NCBI GenBank assembly: GCA_000499405.2
Contig: HG738140.1
Span: 5,446,701-5,510,700, forward strand
DNA from: Onchocerca volvulus
Taxonomy: Eukaryota > Nematoda > Chromadorea > Rhabditida > Onchocercidae
Direction: 5' to 3'
DNA: 64,000 bases
Part shown: positions 47,501 through 60,354 of the stretch, piece by piece
Layout: every line of letters starts with the position of its first letter
Position numbering within the stretch: the first letter of the stretch is position 1
Made by a program: the position numbers and the translations under genes
The notes under the pieces: model-generated
What the model was told of the DNA's origin: nothing
The model's database searches: none
Seen by the model: the letters and a program-made list of their open reading frames with translations, nothing else

Positions 47501-50187
47501 CATCGAATGTCATAAGCATCTATTACATTAAATTTAAAATCCTAACAATCTTGCTCGTTGTTAAATCTATAAAACGAAGCAAATTTTAGATAGTTGAAGT
47601 TCTATTTATGGTCTGTCCTGCAATTTTACCTGCTGCATATCAATTCCATCTTTCTGTTATCAATTCTCCATTGGCCATTGATCGACTCTTTCCTAGTCTT
47701 GTTAAATTTTATGCAGGTACTGTAAAAGTTCCAATTCACTTTTCTTTTTGATTTTGTTTTATCTTATTTCAAACAATCTCAGATGTGGAGTCAACAGGAG
47801 CGAGCACAGAATTCTATGATAAATTCAATATCAGACGGTCAATCCAAGTGATATTCCGCTCTCTTTGGGAAAGTACAATCTACAGAAGTAATATTACTTC
47901 TTATGCAAGGTAGATTTTTTTATCCGCTACCATAAAAATCATTTGCTGTTATCAGGATAAATATTCTTGGAAACTTCAGTTTGACAAAAGCCTCAAACTT
48001 CTCTAATTTGAAACTAAAATTTTTTATGAAGATTACAGTATAACAATTTGTGATGCTTATCTTAATAGTCCTGAATTACTTTTCGATGCATATTTCCATG
48101 AAATTCATCCTCTGGTTTCAATCTTAGTCTTAATTATAATCAAAAGATATTTATGGTACTGTGTTAATTATAAAGATCTGCATAGCACATTGATATATTT
48201 ATTGTGTTTCAGAGAATGCCCACCAGATTTTATTCGCTTCGTCAACATGGTTATTAATGATGCAACCTATTTGTTGGATGAATCATTGCTTGCACTGAAA
48301 AAAATACACGATATTGAAACACTAAAAGAAAGCAATGAATGGTCTAATCTGGGAGATGAGGAACGTCAAATGAAAGAAGAAGCACTGTTAGAAGCAAAGC
48401 GAGGTGTACGGAATTGGTTAATACTTGGACGTGACACACTGGATTTATTCACGTATTTAACTGCTGATGCACCTGAACCGTTCTATGAACCGGTTTGGTT
48501 TTAAAATGCATTTTTTATTATTGGTAAAAAAAAACAAAAATAAAAAATCTACATAAAATATAGTTTAATTATAAGAAGCGCAAATCTGATTATCGAACCA
48601 TAGAAATTGTGCAATCAGTCGATCGTTTTGCATTTTTCTAGCCCTTTACTTTTTCATTCTTAATTCTAAATTTTTAATTCTCATCTTTTATAAGACTCTA
48701 AATACTTACACAGGCTTAAATTATCCAATTTTAAAATCCTGCTGATTACTGAGTTTGTTTTCACATTTCAAATTGATGGGAGTTTCAGTTGCTGGGTGAA
48801 CGATTGGCTTCAATGCTGGATTATAACGTATCACAGTTATGTGGTCCAAAATGTACAGAATTGAAAGTGCGTGACGCAGTACGTCGATTTATGTGGGAAC
48901 CACGAGCTTTGCTGCAACAGATAGTTAATGTGTACTTAAATTTGTCCTCAGAAAAATTTGCAGAATGCATTGCAAATGATGAAGTAATTGTTACGCTTCG
49001 AAAATTTCGTTTTTCGTAAAATAAATTAAGGCTGCTAGGGAGAGAAGGACTGCTTGATTAAGAAATAGTGAGATCGATAGAATACCAGAGTTATCCATTT
49101 ATTTTGTTGCTGATGATACAGTTTAATTCAGAACGAAATAGCACATCTGAAAGAGGATGATAATCTCGTTATCAAATAGCACATCTGAAAGAGGATGATA
49201 TCTTTCATTTTCATTTTATCTGTCTGGATAAAATACAAGTTATGTTGATCGAGATATTCATATTCATGCTTACAGCGTTCATATTCACCCGATATATTTT
49301 CAATGGTGCTTTCGCGATTAACCACTAATAATATTGTACCTATAAATGAGATTGAACTCCTAAAAAATCTTGCCGATATGACGCAACGAATCTGGAAGCA
49401 GAAAACTCAAAATGAAGAAGATTTTGGAGATGATGTTCCGGATGATTTCAGAGGTAATTTTGCCTTACAAATTATAAATCGGTTTTCTTATGTTTTTTAT
49501 AATACCATTTATTAGACGTCAACATAATGATCCCTATGTTATTGAAATTCAGCATTTTGCATTTTTGGATTACTTCAGACTTCTAACATGCATATTTTTC
49601 CTTGCATCAATGCTGTTTTATTGTTTTCCACTTTTCTTATGTTGTCAGATGTGGAATTGGTTTTTTTGCATTTGTCATCTGGCCCAGTTCTGATTGCAGA
49701 TCCGGTAATGAACACACTGATGACTGATCCTGTAATTCTTCCATCAGGGCATAAAATGGATCGAAAACATATTATGCGTCATTTGCTCAGCTCTCAAACG
49801 GACCCATTTACTCGGCAGCCTCTGAGTGAAACTCAGCTCGTGTCTGGTAATTTTATTGGTCTTATTTCTTGCTGCTTGAATTTTTTTAATTTTCTCGGAA
49901 AATAACTGGTCATTAAACTTAGTAGAGAATAGATGTCGGGTAATTAATGTCTTTCAAATTAATAATCCATGTCGTTCATATTAAGATAGAACTAATTTGT
50001 TTGATTTAATTATACTTATGATATCTCTCTTTTCATTATAGATTTTGTTATAATAAGATCAAATACATATTCTACCTTTATTGTTAATTCTGAAAATATG
50101 AATTCTCACAAATTCATTCCAGATGATGCTTTAAAAACAAAAATTCGAGCGTGGATAAAGGAAAAGCTGGCATCAAAATCAAAATGA
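41550..50187 (+). CDS. ufd-2: UFD2/UBE4 U-box ubiquitin chain-elongation (E4) ligase
   Basis: Twenty-three exons: 41550-41669, 42458-42581, 42907-42970, 43091-43232, 43417-43511, 43597-43729, 44102-44257, 44465-44587, 44652-44753, 45034-45147, 45472-45561, 45643-45748, 45943-46175, 46554-46675, 46835-46936, 47075-47180, 47590-47716, 47783-47909, 48213-48492, 48789-48983, 49276-49453, 49700-49846 and 50123-50187. They join in frame throughout into 1016 aa. The UFD2 core is clear: [35 protein letters not shown] followed by [26 protein letters not shown], then the C-terminal U-box ([28 protein letters not shown]) and the [12 protein letters not shown] helix. UFD2 proteins extend short ubiquitin chains together with CDC48/p97; in C. 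elegans UFD-2 works with CHN-1 on UNC-45. The N-terminus is shorter than in vertebrate UBE4B. The exon 3 start at 42907, not the more obvious CAG at 42890, is needed to keep frame. Confidence 0.97.
45340..45395. repeat. Near-perfect 25-bp inverted repeat in ufd-2 intron 10
   Basis: 45340-45364 and 45371-45395 are inverse copies with a single difference and a six-base loop (TCCTAA). The arms run CTGCTTTTTTTACAT and CGTTAATTA. It sits in a 324-bp intron, about 190 bases after the donor and 80 before the acceptor. It could be a recent palindrome, a minimal foldback element or a small-RNA hairpin. Confidence 0.9.
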
Positions 50188-51221
50188 AAAGATTTAAACT
50201 TAAAGTTTCAGTATTCTATTAATAGAAACAATGTAAAATTGAGAAGTGCTTTCAATCGTGTCAGTGCTTTGAAATTCAAAAGTTTCTTAAATTTTACTGA
50301 TATATTTTTTTGAATACTTGATTATATATTATTGATTTGATTATTGCTGTGTAGTAGTATGATTTTCTCTACTTTCATTTGGTCTTCCTATTAGAATTAT
50401 AATTACAGTTTTTTATCAAGGCCACAATTAAGTAATAAAATGGTCGGGAACCAAATATAGGAAGATTGAGAAACCGAAAAAGGACGGTCAAGACGGTCAA
50501 AGATCACGATGCAGTTTAGGAACGAAATGGGCCCATTATCCTCTATCCAGTTAAATTGTTTGATATGTGGTTTTCTAATATTCCATTTAAGCCAATTTTT
50601 CTCACTTTTCGTCTCATGTAAGATGATTTCAGTCATAAAATGCAGCTCTTTCCCGAAAAAAAAAGCGTATGTATGACAAAAACGATCTTTTTGGTGAGTA
50701 CCATTTTTCGAAGACATATGATCATTTTTCAATGACTTTTTTTTTTTTGTTATCATGATTTGTTAGATTTGATTCCTTACGCATTCTGTATCCATGCCTT
50801 TATTAATACGGATAATGAAAAAAAAAAAAAAGATAGGATTTTATATCGAGTACTTGCTTGAAAAACTGCTGGAAATTTTTCAAGTCTTTTTTTTATAAAT
50901 AAATGAATATATTTTATTCAATTTTTCATTTTTATTTAAATTTCTCCATAGTACAAATTCTTCTGTAATATTTTATATTGAAAAATGAATGTTTAAATGC
51001 GAAATTTGAACATTCATTAACTTGTTTTACAAATTTGCATATTCATTTCTAACGATGAATCAACTGCCTCATTCCAAAGTTATTAAATAGGCAAAAGATT
51101 GGTCTTACATCATATTAGGTTACCTGTACTTTTTCAAGATAATCTTATATTTCTTCTTTAAATAATGTCTTAACCTCTTGTGGATTTATATTTCTGAAAA
51201 TCTTGATGCTTTGGGTTCAAA
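50188..51221. other. ufd-2 3' flank, no confident gene
   Basis: This should hold the ufd-2 3' UTR. A minus-strand frame of about 117 codons at 50403-50756 contains a non-repetitive middle part but has no recognisable domain, poor start context and a Lys/Phe homopolymer-derived N-terminus, so I do not call it. No close AATAAA was found immediately after the ufd-2 stop. Confidence 0.5.
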
Positions 51222-52820
51222 ATGTTAAATCAAATTTTTGATAAACTGAATATGTTGGAGATTATGTTGCAAGAAGCAACAGTTATGCGGACTAATTATT
51301 TTACAGGTTATGGAAATAAAGAAATTGTGCTAAAGATAAAACATAATTTGCTGACTTTCAAAACGAATGGTTTTTTTTTTTTTAATTAAAACGGATAATA
51401 TTTCACATTTCTAATGTGATATCGAATTTTCGAACGTCGTGATTTAACTTCTAATTTTTTTTTCTTTTTTTAATTGACATACCTTCGATTTAATGTTCTG
51501 TGTTTCATTGACAGTTTCTTCTGTTCAATGTCTTGAACATAAAAACTTGAACAAATTGCATATATCAACATTTCATATGAATTATTCATCGAATAATATC
51601 TTTCTTTTTCTGATAAAAACTTTTCCAACCATTGTTAAACGCTAAAATATACAAAATTTGCTGTGTCACATGTTTATCAAATATCTCCGTAAATGGATCA
51701 AAAATAGCGTTGCAGAATCAGTTCACATAGCAAAACAGAATCGTGCATTTTTATTTTGGATAAACGAAATAATTTATTGTCCAATACATGTAAAATATAC
51801 GATTTATTTTATAATGTGAGAAAAAAAGGAATAATACATGTCTACCTCAAAATATAAATCAATATGAATTCTTTAATAGATTTAATTGAAATCATATGAG
51901 GATTGTTACGATCATTTTGTGAAGCATGTTATCTGTGATCGCTGTAGATCATATCGACTTGAACTTCACAATTCTATAATTTTGGTGGAAATTGATTACA
52001 TCGATTGAGAGATAAATTATTTTGGGATTACTACAAGTAATTTTTTTCTCAAGTTGGAATATAATTGAATGAAACAGTAATCAAATTTTAAGAGTTTATG
52101 GAAATGTTTCAAATGGATGCAAATTTCAGCACTGGAAAAAATCGGTCAAATTTCACGTCTTTCATACTAAGAGTTGATAAATCGCTGCAAATGAATTATC
52201 CAGTTATTCAATATATTCATATTTTCTATTTGCACATCAAAAAAGAATGATTCTATATAAAGCTTATATCGGCAAAAAAAAACCAAATATTTTATAATAT
52301 AAACAAAATGAAATAACTCACGTAATCTCTAGAAGGGAAATTGGCAATATTCATCAGACAAATGAGTCATTTAACTATATTTGGGCACAAAGGCCTTTGT
52401 TTTCTCATCTTCCGATCTGCTAGTAGAGCTTATGGGGATCGTGTAAAATGTTGAAATGTCAACTGTCAGGAATATCATACGGACTGAAGTTTGCAAGGAT
52501 TGTCCATCTTATCCTTGGTCGTTATATCCAGCTTTTGTATGATTCGTATGTTGTAAACTTCCGCCAACTAACTATCATTATCAAGGATTATCCATTAAAA
52601 AAAAGGGAGTTTTCGGGGCAGTTAGATCAATGTTTCTTCAACAACAGTTTTTTCAGCATCAGAACCATGGGTAATTCAGTTCCAATCCAATTTCGAAGAT
52701 GATTTCAACGTCAGGACGAGTGATAATTCAGTAGGAGTAACAGCAATGGTGGAATGGGAAGAGAACGACAGTCACAAAAGGAAAATACGACAACGTATTG
52801 AACATTCAAATGAATGTTAA
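51222..52820 (+). CDS. Candidate small gene of unknown function (tentative exons)
   Basis: The best supported piece is a terminal exon at 52657-52820: it follows a strong acceptor (CAACAGTTTTTTCAG), encodes about 54 compositionally ordinary residues including EPWVIQFQSNFEDDF and GVTAMVEWEEND, ends at TAA, and is followed by AATAAA at 52908. A possible first exon is 51222-51306 (ATG, MLNQIFDKLNMLEIML, donor GTTATG), whose phase fits the terminal exon directly. A middle exon starting near 52470 (after TGTCAG) may also exist. No family is recognised and no membrane or catalytic motif is visible. It may be a real nematode-specific gene or decayed sequence. Confidence 0.3.
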
Positions 52821-52907
52821 TATTTTTTATATTTAACGTGTACTGTGTTCATTTAATCTTTAATCTATTGTATGAGAGCGATATTGTGTATAATATCGTG
52901 TAAATCC

Positions 52908-52913
52908 AATAAA
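52908..52913 (+). terminator. Poly(A) signal of the candidate small gene
   Basis: AATAAA lies 88 bases past the TAA at 52818-52820, supporting a plus-strand transcript ending here. Confidence 0.4.
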
Positions 52914-52920
52914 GCCTATC

Positions 52921-55900
52921 GTTGATCTAGCTGAGTCACAACAACAAAAAGCAATCTCCAATCCAACAAATCTACAATTCAAATTACAAATCGATCAGAT
53001 TTTTTTTCCTCAATACGAGTTGCAATACAGTAAGGGAATGCAGTAATGAAAAATATTAATTTAATGATGAAATTAAGTAATTAGTTTCGTTTTTTTTCTC
53101 CAAAAGCTTATCCAAAAGAAAAAATGTCATATTTAATTTCATTATTTTTTGATTAAATCATCCGGCAACAAAACAAAACTACATTTACAGCTAAAATAAT
53201 TTCTACACTCATATATACTTTTCATCCGTATTATTGTTTCAAGTACTATTGCTGATTAAACAAATTTATTATTATAGATCAAACATTTGATTTTGAACTC
53301 ATTTTCAAGCAATGAAAGATTGATAATAATATCAGAAATGAATTTTGTAAAGATTTTAACAATTTTTCATTCACAAAATTATTCATAAAATAATCTAAAA
53401 TTAGTATGCAACTTTTTTTTCTTCTTTTTAAAGTTATTTATTATTATTGTATGGTAGGAAAAAAGTTTGGGTTGAACTTTTTCACAATTTGATTCATTCC
53501 TGTCCGCATTATTTAATTATCATTATTGGTTGACAAATATATGTTTGAGATTTTTCGTATTAAAATTATTCGATAATTGCGCAAGATTTGATATCTTCAT
53601 CCCGATAACATTACTAATCATGGTGTAATGTGAAGAAAATATACGAAAATGCCCAATTCAATACGATCTTTGGTGTTTATTTGACGGATCGCAAATTGCA
53701 TAGACGAGATGCTATCTGATTCTTCCTGTTCCACTCCCCCCCGATTGCTCTTGCCATTCCCTCACATTGCAATCAATTTTTTGATTAACAAAACAAATGG
53801 CAAGCTAGTAGTGTGCACTTGTGCGAACGTTCAATAAATTTCAATCAATTTTTGGCTTATATCCATTTGTCCATTTGCTGCTTTCTCATATTTTCTCAAC
53901 TTATTATTTCAGCGTCTTTTTTTTTTTCTTTTTTGTCACGTAACATAACGAATTTTAAAAAAACATCACGTAACATAACGAATTTTAAAAAAACATCAAT
54001 ATGATGCTATTTTCTCCTATATAATGATTTGTAAACAATTTGCCATATATAATTTGCCCCATTTGTTGTAGACAACGGTTGAGTCATTTAAAAAAAAGCG
54101 AGACATTCCAAGAAATAATTTTATCTTTGCTGTTTTTTTCATAAAATTTCATTGTGAAAATATTTTCTTCTAACATTTGGAACATTCGCATCTCGAGATA
54201 TCCATTTAATTGCAATAGTTCGAAATTGTCATTTAATTTAAAAACTTCGATATTCCCATTTAATTACCAATATGATTATCATTTTTAGCCTTCATCATTT
54301 GTTATTTTTAGTAAATTATTCTATGTAAATATTTTTTCGTATGTTCATTAATAATTTTAATTTTGTCGTAAGCTTATTAATAAAGCTTATTTATATTGTG
54401 AATTTATTAATAATTTTATTTTTTTTATTGGTATTTATTAAAATCCTTTTTTTTTTTTGCTCTCAGTTTATTAATTTTCATTTTGATAAATAATTTTGGC
54501 AGTTTGATCTTCAGTAAGACTTATAAAAATTCTCTTTTTTTTTCTCAAAATATGATAGATGTTATGTATGAGTCTGATCTGAAATCCATTTAGTAACGAA
54601 GATTTATTGTCTCAGTTATCAAAATGAAAAATATTAATATCAAATATAAGGGTACGAATTTTTCGTTCTGTTGATTCATCGAATGCCGAATTTAAATTCA
54701 TTTCAACTATTCAGAAAACATCAAAAATCGCAGTTTCAACTGATACATTCATCTTAGCACAATGAAAACAAATTTTTGTTAATGGACAAATTTGCTAATA
54801 TTTCCTTTTATTTTACCATAATTTAAATGAATATAATTTTTGACATTTTTATAAGTTTTATGAAAAAGAATCATCTTTATAAATTTTTTTCACAAAAAAA
54901 AAAATTAAATTTTTGCAAATTTATAAAAATGTTAAAAGATGTATTCATTTGTTTGATTAAAAAATTATATATATAATTCTTTTCTGTTGGAGTATGTTAT
55001 GTTTTTTATTTTTTTTTATATGATTTTGATATATATATTTGCATTTCTTCTACAGAAATATTTTCAAAAATAAATTTGAAATCGGAAATATTTTCAGAAA
55101 TGTTCTTCCGAAAAATCAGTCATATGTTAAAATATGATAAAAGCTAATTTTGAAATCATTGGAAATGTATCACTTTGTTTTTGGAATCATTTTTTTTTTT
55201 TTTTTTTGAGTATTTTCATTTTATTAAAATAAAAACATTTCGATATATTGTCCTAATTATAAATAATTTATTTTTACTTGTTCTTAATTGGGATATTACT
55301 GTAATGTAAGAATATAAAATTTTTAATTTCATGGATATCATCCCCAAATCAATAAATTTTTAACAATAATAAATACTAAATTATGTATTAAAATATATAT
55401 ATTTTAATATATAATTTAAAATACATAATTTCCAACATGTGATTTCAATATATACGTTTAAATTTGCAACATTATTACATTTTCACTTATACATTTCTCA
55501 TCATAAAAGAACAATGGCGAAAAAAAAAAATTTCTTTTTTCTCACTTGAAAGTGGTATTTTGAAGAGAAATTTTAAAAATTGAATTTAAATTTTTGCAAA
55601 AGTCACGTACTACATGTCATCAAATAGGAAATTGATTCTGGTATCATTCAATCATTTATCAACAAAACTTTTTTTTCCCTTCAAATAATTTATTTCATCC
55701 CATTTATTTATTAGCGAACAAATTAAATTTATTCATTTCTTAAATTTCTTTCAACAATTAATTGCTTTTTTGTTTTTTTTTCTTTTTGTTTTTTCGATTA
55801 TAAGCTAGAGGATATGGATACTGTTTGAAGATATATGTTTCATGTGAATATATTTAAAAGTTTTTTATATTTTCTTTTTCTGTCCTTTCCGTTCATTTTA

Positions 55901-56464
55901 CTTTCAGCGAGCTTTTATCTTAAATTTTTGTATTTTTAGTTTTAGTTTTATTTCATTTCTTCAGAAATCATTAATTAGTTAAGAGCAAAAATAATCAACA
56001 AATATGCAAAAAATGCTTTTCTGATATTATTTTTGCTGATATAAAAAATAAATAATTTTTCCATTCCTTTCCTTCTCAAAGTTCATTCGAAATATTTCAC
56101 ATCAATCACATCATGGATTCATGAATCAGATCTTTTCTATCATCTTTTCATTCTTCCCTTATCATTCTTCCTTTATCATCTTTTACTTTTCAATCAATAA
56201 TAGATAAAATATTTCTTTCACGCATTAATCTTTTCATATTTATTGATTTTTATAACATTTCATTTTTATTATTAGTCAAAATTAGATGATTCATTTTTGC
56301 ATTTATTCAATCTTTAAAAATTCCAATTAAACCGATTACAAAATGAACTTTTTGTTGAGATAGAAAGTTTATTTTTATTTTTATCGTGATAAGAATTTAA
56401 TGGCATATAATTTCAAACTTAATTACAGAGAGAATTTGCTTGAAATTAATTTGATTTGATAATT
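52921..56464. other. Intergenic AT-rich DNA upstream of PDH E1 alpha
   Basis: No gene is supportable. It contains a perfect 30-bp tandem duplication (53937-53996), a TTAAAATATATATATTTTAA palindrome near 55388-55407, and long T-runs. The last part should hold the promoter and leader of the PDH gene; an acceptor (TTAATTACAG ending at 56428) lies 36 bases before its ATG and is a candidate spliced-leader site. Confidence 0.6.
53937..53996. repeat. Perfect 30-bp tandem duplication
   Basis: The 30-base unit beginning CACGTAACATAACG occurs twice back to back (53937-53966 and 53967-53996) with no differences, which suggests a very recent event compared with the eroded arrays elsewhere in the window. 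Confidence 0.95.
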
Positions 56465-57818
56465 ATGATCAACGTTCTTTCGAATGTAATCAAACCATCT
56501 AGGGTAAGAAGAATTTGTTTGTAAAGTTTTCCCTTTTTTTTTTCTTTTTTTTTTTTTTAACTCTTATATAAATTTGAAAACTGAAAAAAGAAAAAAATTC
56601 TTTGACGTCATTCATTGTCATTGTCATTTTCTAAAATTGAAATTTTATATTTGAAATAAAAATTATTTCTTTTGATATTAATAATTCAAAAATCAATTCC
56701 ATTTTACAAAAAATGTCATCTTGCAAAAGATATCATCAAATTACATTATTTCAGATTCCCGTGCAACAACAATCATTGATAGCATTTTCGATTCGTTTGG
56801 CTAGCAATGAAGCATCATTTCAAACGAAACCATTTAAATTACATCGATTAGAATCTGGGCCATCAACGAATGTTTCTGTTACAAGAAATGATGCTTTAGA
56901 TTACTATCATAAGATGGTGGTTCGTATTGTTGTTTTTATCTTTAATAGTATTTCTCTTTTCAACTTTTCTATATTTATATTTATTCGATGAAATCCAATT
57001 ACATCTCTGCTGATTTTACAAAAAAAAAAAAATTAAATCTTTCCAAAAATAATATGTTACAGGTAATTCGACGAATGGAAACAGCAGCAGGAAATCTTTA
57101 CAAAGAAAGACTTATCCGTGGTTTTTGCCATTTATATACCGGACAGGTGATAAATTTTTCTTTTTTTTGTTTTTGTAATTATAAATCGAATAAGTTTAGC
57201 AACATTTGATGTGTTCGTATGACTACCAAAATATGTATCGTGTAATTAATTAATGTTTATTTGCAATAATTATTGGATAATTTGTATTTATTGAATTAAT
57301 AGTTAATTAATTCATGAAAAACTTTTTATGACAATTCATCCAAAATACCAATCAAAAATCTTCCTTCATTTCGGGTTTTTCTTTTAAATCTTCTATATTC
57401 TTTATTAAAAAATTATTTTAAATTATTTTTGTTAAAGCGAATTACTTAAATTGATTGAATTTTATGATTTAGGAAGCAGTCGCAGTTGGACTTTGTGCAG
57501 CAAAGGATAGCGAAGATGCTTTAATTACATCATATCGTTGCCATGGATTCACCTATTTAACTGGATCAAAAATTGAACAAGTTTTATCGGAATTAACAGG
57601 TTAGTAATAGGAAAAGCATTTTTTGAATAAATATTAAGTCATGTTTCATAAAAATCTTTGTAAGTTTAATTAATTAGAATATAATTAAATAGACAAAATT
57701 GATAAGCTAGCCTGAAATAATGTCGAATAACAAATTGTTGTATTTTTATTATTCAAATTTAGTTTCAGTGAATTTTTGTTCAATATTATAAGTTGCATGT
57801 AAAAAGATTCGTTTTTTC

Positions 57819-57852
<34 letters not shown>

Positions 57853-60168
57853 ATTTTTTTTTTTTTTTTTTTTTTTTTCGTTTCAAGAAAATCGTTTCGT
57901 TTTTTTCCTTTTTAGGTCGACGTACAGGTAATGTTTATGGAAAAGGTGGGTCAATGCATATGTATAATAAAAATTTCTTTGGCGGTAATGGCATTGTTGG
58001 AGCCCAACAAGCACTTGGCGCTGGCCTAGCATTTGCTCAAAAGTATAATAAGAAAAAGAACGTTGCATATACTTTATTTGGTGATGGTGCAGCAAATCAA
58101 GGACAACTATATGAAGGTTTCATTTTCATTTTTCATAGCCTTAGATAAATAATTCATTACTTTTTATGGTTGAGAACTTATTGTTGAAGAAGTTTTAAAA
58201 TTAAATTATCGAAATTTACTGAATTAATATTATGTAATCATTCTATTAATGCACTCAATCAGCTACTATCATCATCATCATGGAAATAATTGAATTTTAT
58301 AGTCTCCATGTTAACATTTTATCAGTACATTTATCAGCATTAATCATTTAATGTAATCAGAGAACTGGTTGAATTTCGTAGTTGCAAAATAAAGAAGCAT
58401 TTGTTGTCATTCTATTAAGGCACTCTATCGATAATATCATTAGGAAATTGATAGAATTTTATATTCATAAAATACAAAAGTGACATGTTATCATTTTGTC
58501 GATATTATTACTCAAAAAAACTGACAGAATTTTTGTAATTATAAATTAGAAAAGGACATACCTTATGTTTGCTTACAAAACAAGGATGTTAAATTTAAAA
58601 AAAAAAAAAGAATATTGATTGAAAACAAAAAGAATTTATTCAAGCAAAAATAAGAGAACACTTCGATTGTCATGTCTCAAATAAAATATTCATTTTCCAG
58701 TCATCAATATGTGTGCACTATGGCATTTACCATGCATATTTATTTGCGAAAATAACGGATATGGTATGGGTACACCAGTTGATCGTTCATCTGCTGTAAC
58801 AGATTACTATACACGTGGTGATTATATACCAGGTGTTTGGGTAAGTTTTAATAGGCTTAAGTAGGTTTAGTTTATTCAGATAAATGTAATGTATTTGATT
58901 AGGTTTAATTCGTTTAGGTAAGTTTTTGATATGTTTGATTAGATTTAATGTATTTCGATATTTGTATAAATTTAATGTAATTGAATAAGTTTAATTATGA
59001 TAATTACAAGAAATTAATCTGCCATAGCAATTCAGCAATTATATTTTGAAAAACTAACTTCAGGCTGATGGTATGGATGTTCTTGCTGTTCGAGAAGCAA
59101 TTCGATGGTCAAGAGAATATTGCAATACTGGAAAAGGACCTCTTATGCTAGAATTTGCTACCTATCGATATTCTGGTCATTCTATGTCCGATCCGGGAAC
59201 AAGGTTAGCAAAAATATTTTTTTTTGAGAATTTTAGAAATTTTGGAAAAAGAATTGAAAAAAAAATCATAATTCCTTTTCATATTCATATGAATATTTAA
59301 CTTCAGCTATCGAACTCGAGATGAAGTACAGCAGATTCGCAAAACTCGTGATCCAATCACAGGTTTCAAAGATAAGATCATTGCTGCCGGATTGGTTTCT
59401 GAGGAAGAATTGAAAGATATCGATAAAGAAGCTAAGAAAGAAGTTATTTTTAACTTCCCATATTTGATAACTAAATAATTAAAAAAAAAAAATTGAAAGA
59501 TAATATAATACAAAAAGACTATATTTTTCAAAGAAATCATATAATTGTGAGTTTTTTTCCTTTTAATTCAAAAAACCGCATAATTAGAAATTACATAAAT
59601 TTTACTGAAAACTATTCCTTTTAAATCGTGTGAAAATTTATCTCATCATCAGCTCATTCTAATAATTCTGTATATACTGCTATGGGGTGTTTTTTGCAAA
59701 AAAAAAAAAAAAAGAAAAAAAAAAAAAAAGAAAACCAAAAATTCATATGGCAAATGTCAAAACATTACATTTGATATATTTTTTATGATCAAACTTTTGC
59801 TAGAAGTAATAATGGGAGAGTTTTTATTGCTGAAATGAACGGAAATTACTTTTTTTTTCTCAAGTTTAGAAAATGAAACGAAAAAAAAAGTGTTCAAGTT
59901 TGCAACAACCAGTTAATTAGTCGTTTTAATTCATTCTATTCGGTCGTTTTAATTGAATTTAAAAATTTGTTCTCATCTATTATTTCAGGTTGACGCAGCC
60001 GTAAATATTGCTCGTACTGAGCCTGCACTTCCAACCGAATCTCTGTACTGTGATATCTATCATAATACACCTCCTCAGTATATACGTGGTGTCACGCTGG
60101 AGGAAAGTGCGGTACAGAAGCATTGCAGAACCGAAGATTTGATGAAATCATTGGGATTGAACGCTTGA
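56465..60168 (+). CDS. pdha-1: Pyruvate dehydrogenase E1 component alpha subunit, mitochondrial
   Basis: Nine exons: 56465-56503, 56755-56916, 57063-57146, 57473-57599, 57916-58116, 58701-58840, 59064-59203, 59307-59442 and 59989-60168, giving 402 aa with closed phases. E1 alpha/beta tetramers use thiamine diphosphate to decarboxylate pyruvate and acetylate E2 in the mitochondrial matrix. The first 30 or so residues are basic/hydroxylated without acidic residues, as in a mitochondrial presequence. Family blocks: [38 protein letters not shown], the ThDP motif from GDG (193-195) to ENN (221-223), and [12 protein letters not shown] followed by SYRTRDE. Regulatory serines equivalent to human Ser293 and Ser300 are present (Ser291, Ser298), but the position of human Ser232 is Val (RSSAVTDYY). 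Reading through the exon 8 donor would add about 11 codons and stop. A decayed partial copy lies at 62199-62760. Confidence 0.97.
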
Positions 60169-60346
60169 TGAAAATTTATTTTCTTCTTTCTACTTTGTAA
60201 TCATCAGTTTTTTTCAAATTCATCTCTTAAAAAAACCTATCAATTTGATGGATTAATCAGAACATTTGACAATTATCATTGAGCAATCACTTTTTTTTTT
60301 CTTTTTTCCATTCATTCTCGATTTTGAAATATTCATGAATATATCC

Positions 60347-60352
60347 AATAAA
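60347..60352 (+). terminator. Poly(A) signal of PDH E1 alpha
   Basis: AATAAA about 180 bases after the TGA at 60166-60168, followed by a T-rich stretch; right strand and distance for the PDH mRNA. Confidence 0.75.
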
Positions 60353-60354
60353 AG

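Noticed and set aside
50403..50756. 117-codon minus-strand frame in the ufd-2 3' flank
   Set aside because: No domain, homopolymer-derived N-terminus and no poly(A) or splice support; could be a decayed element but nothing identifies it.
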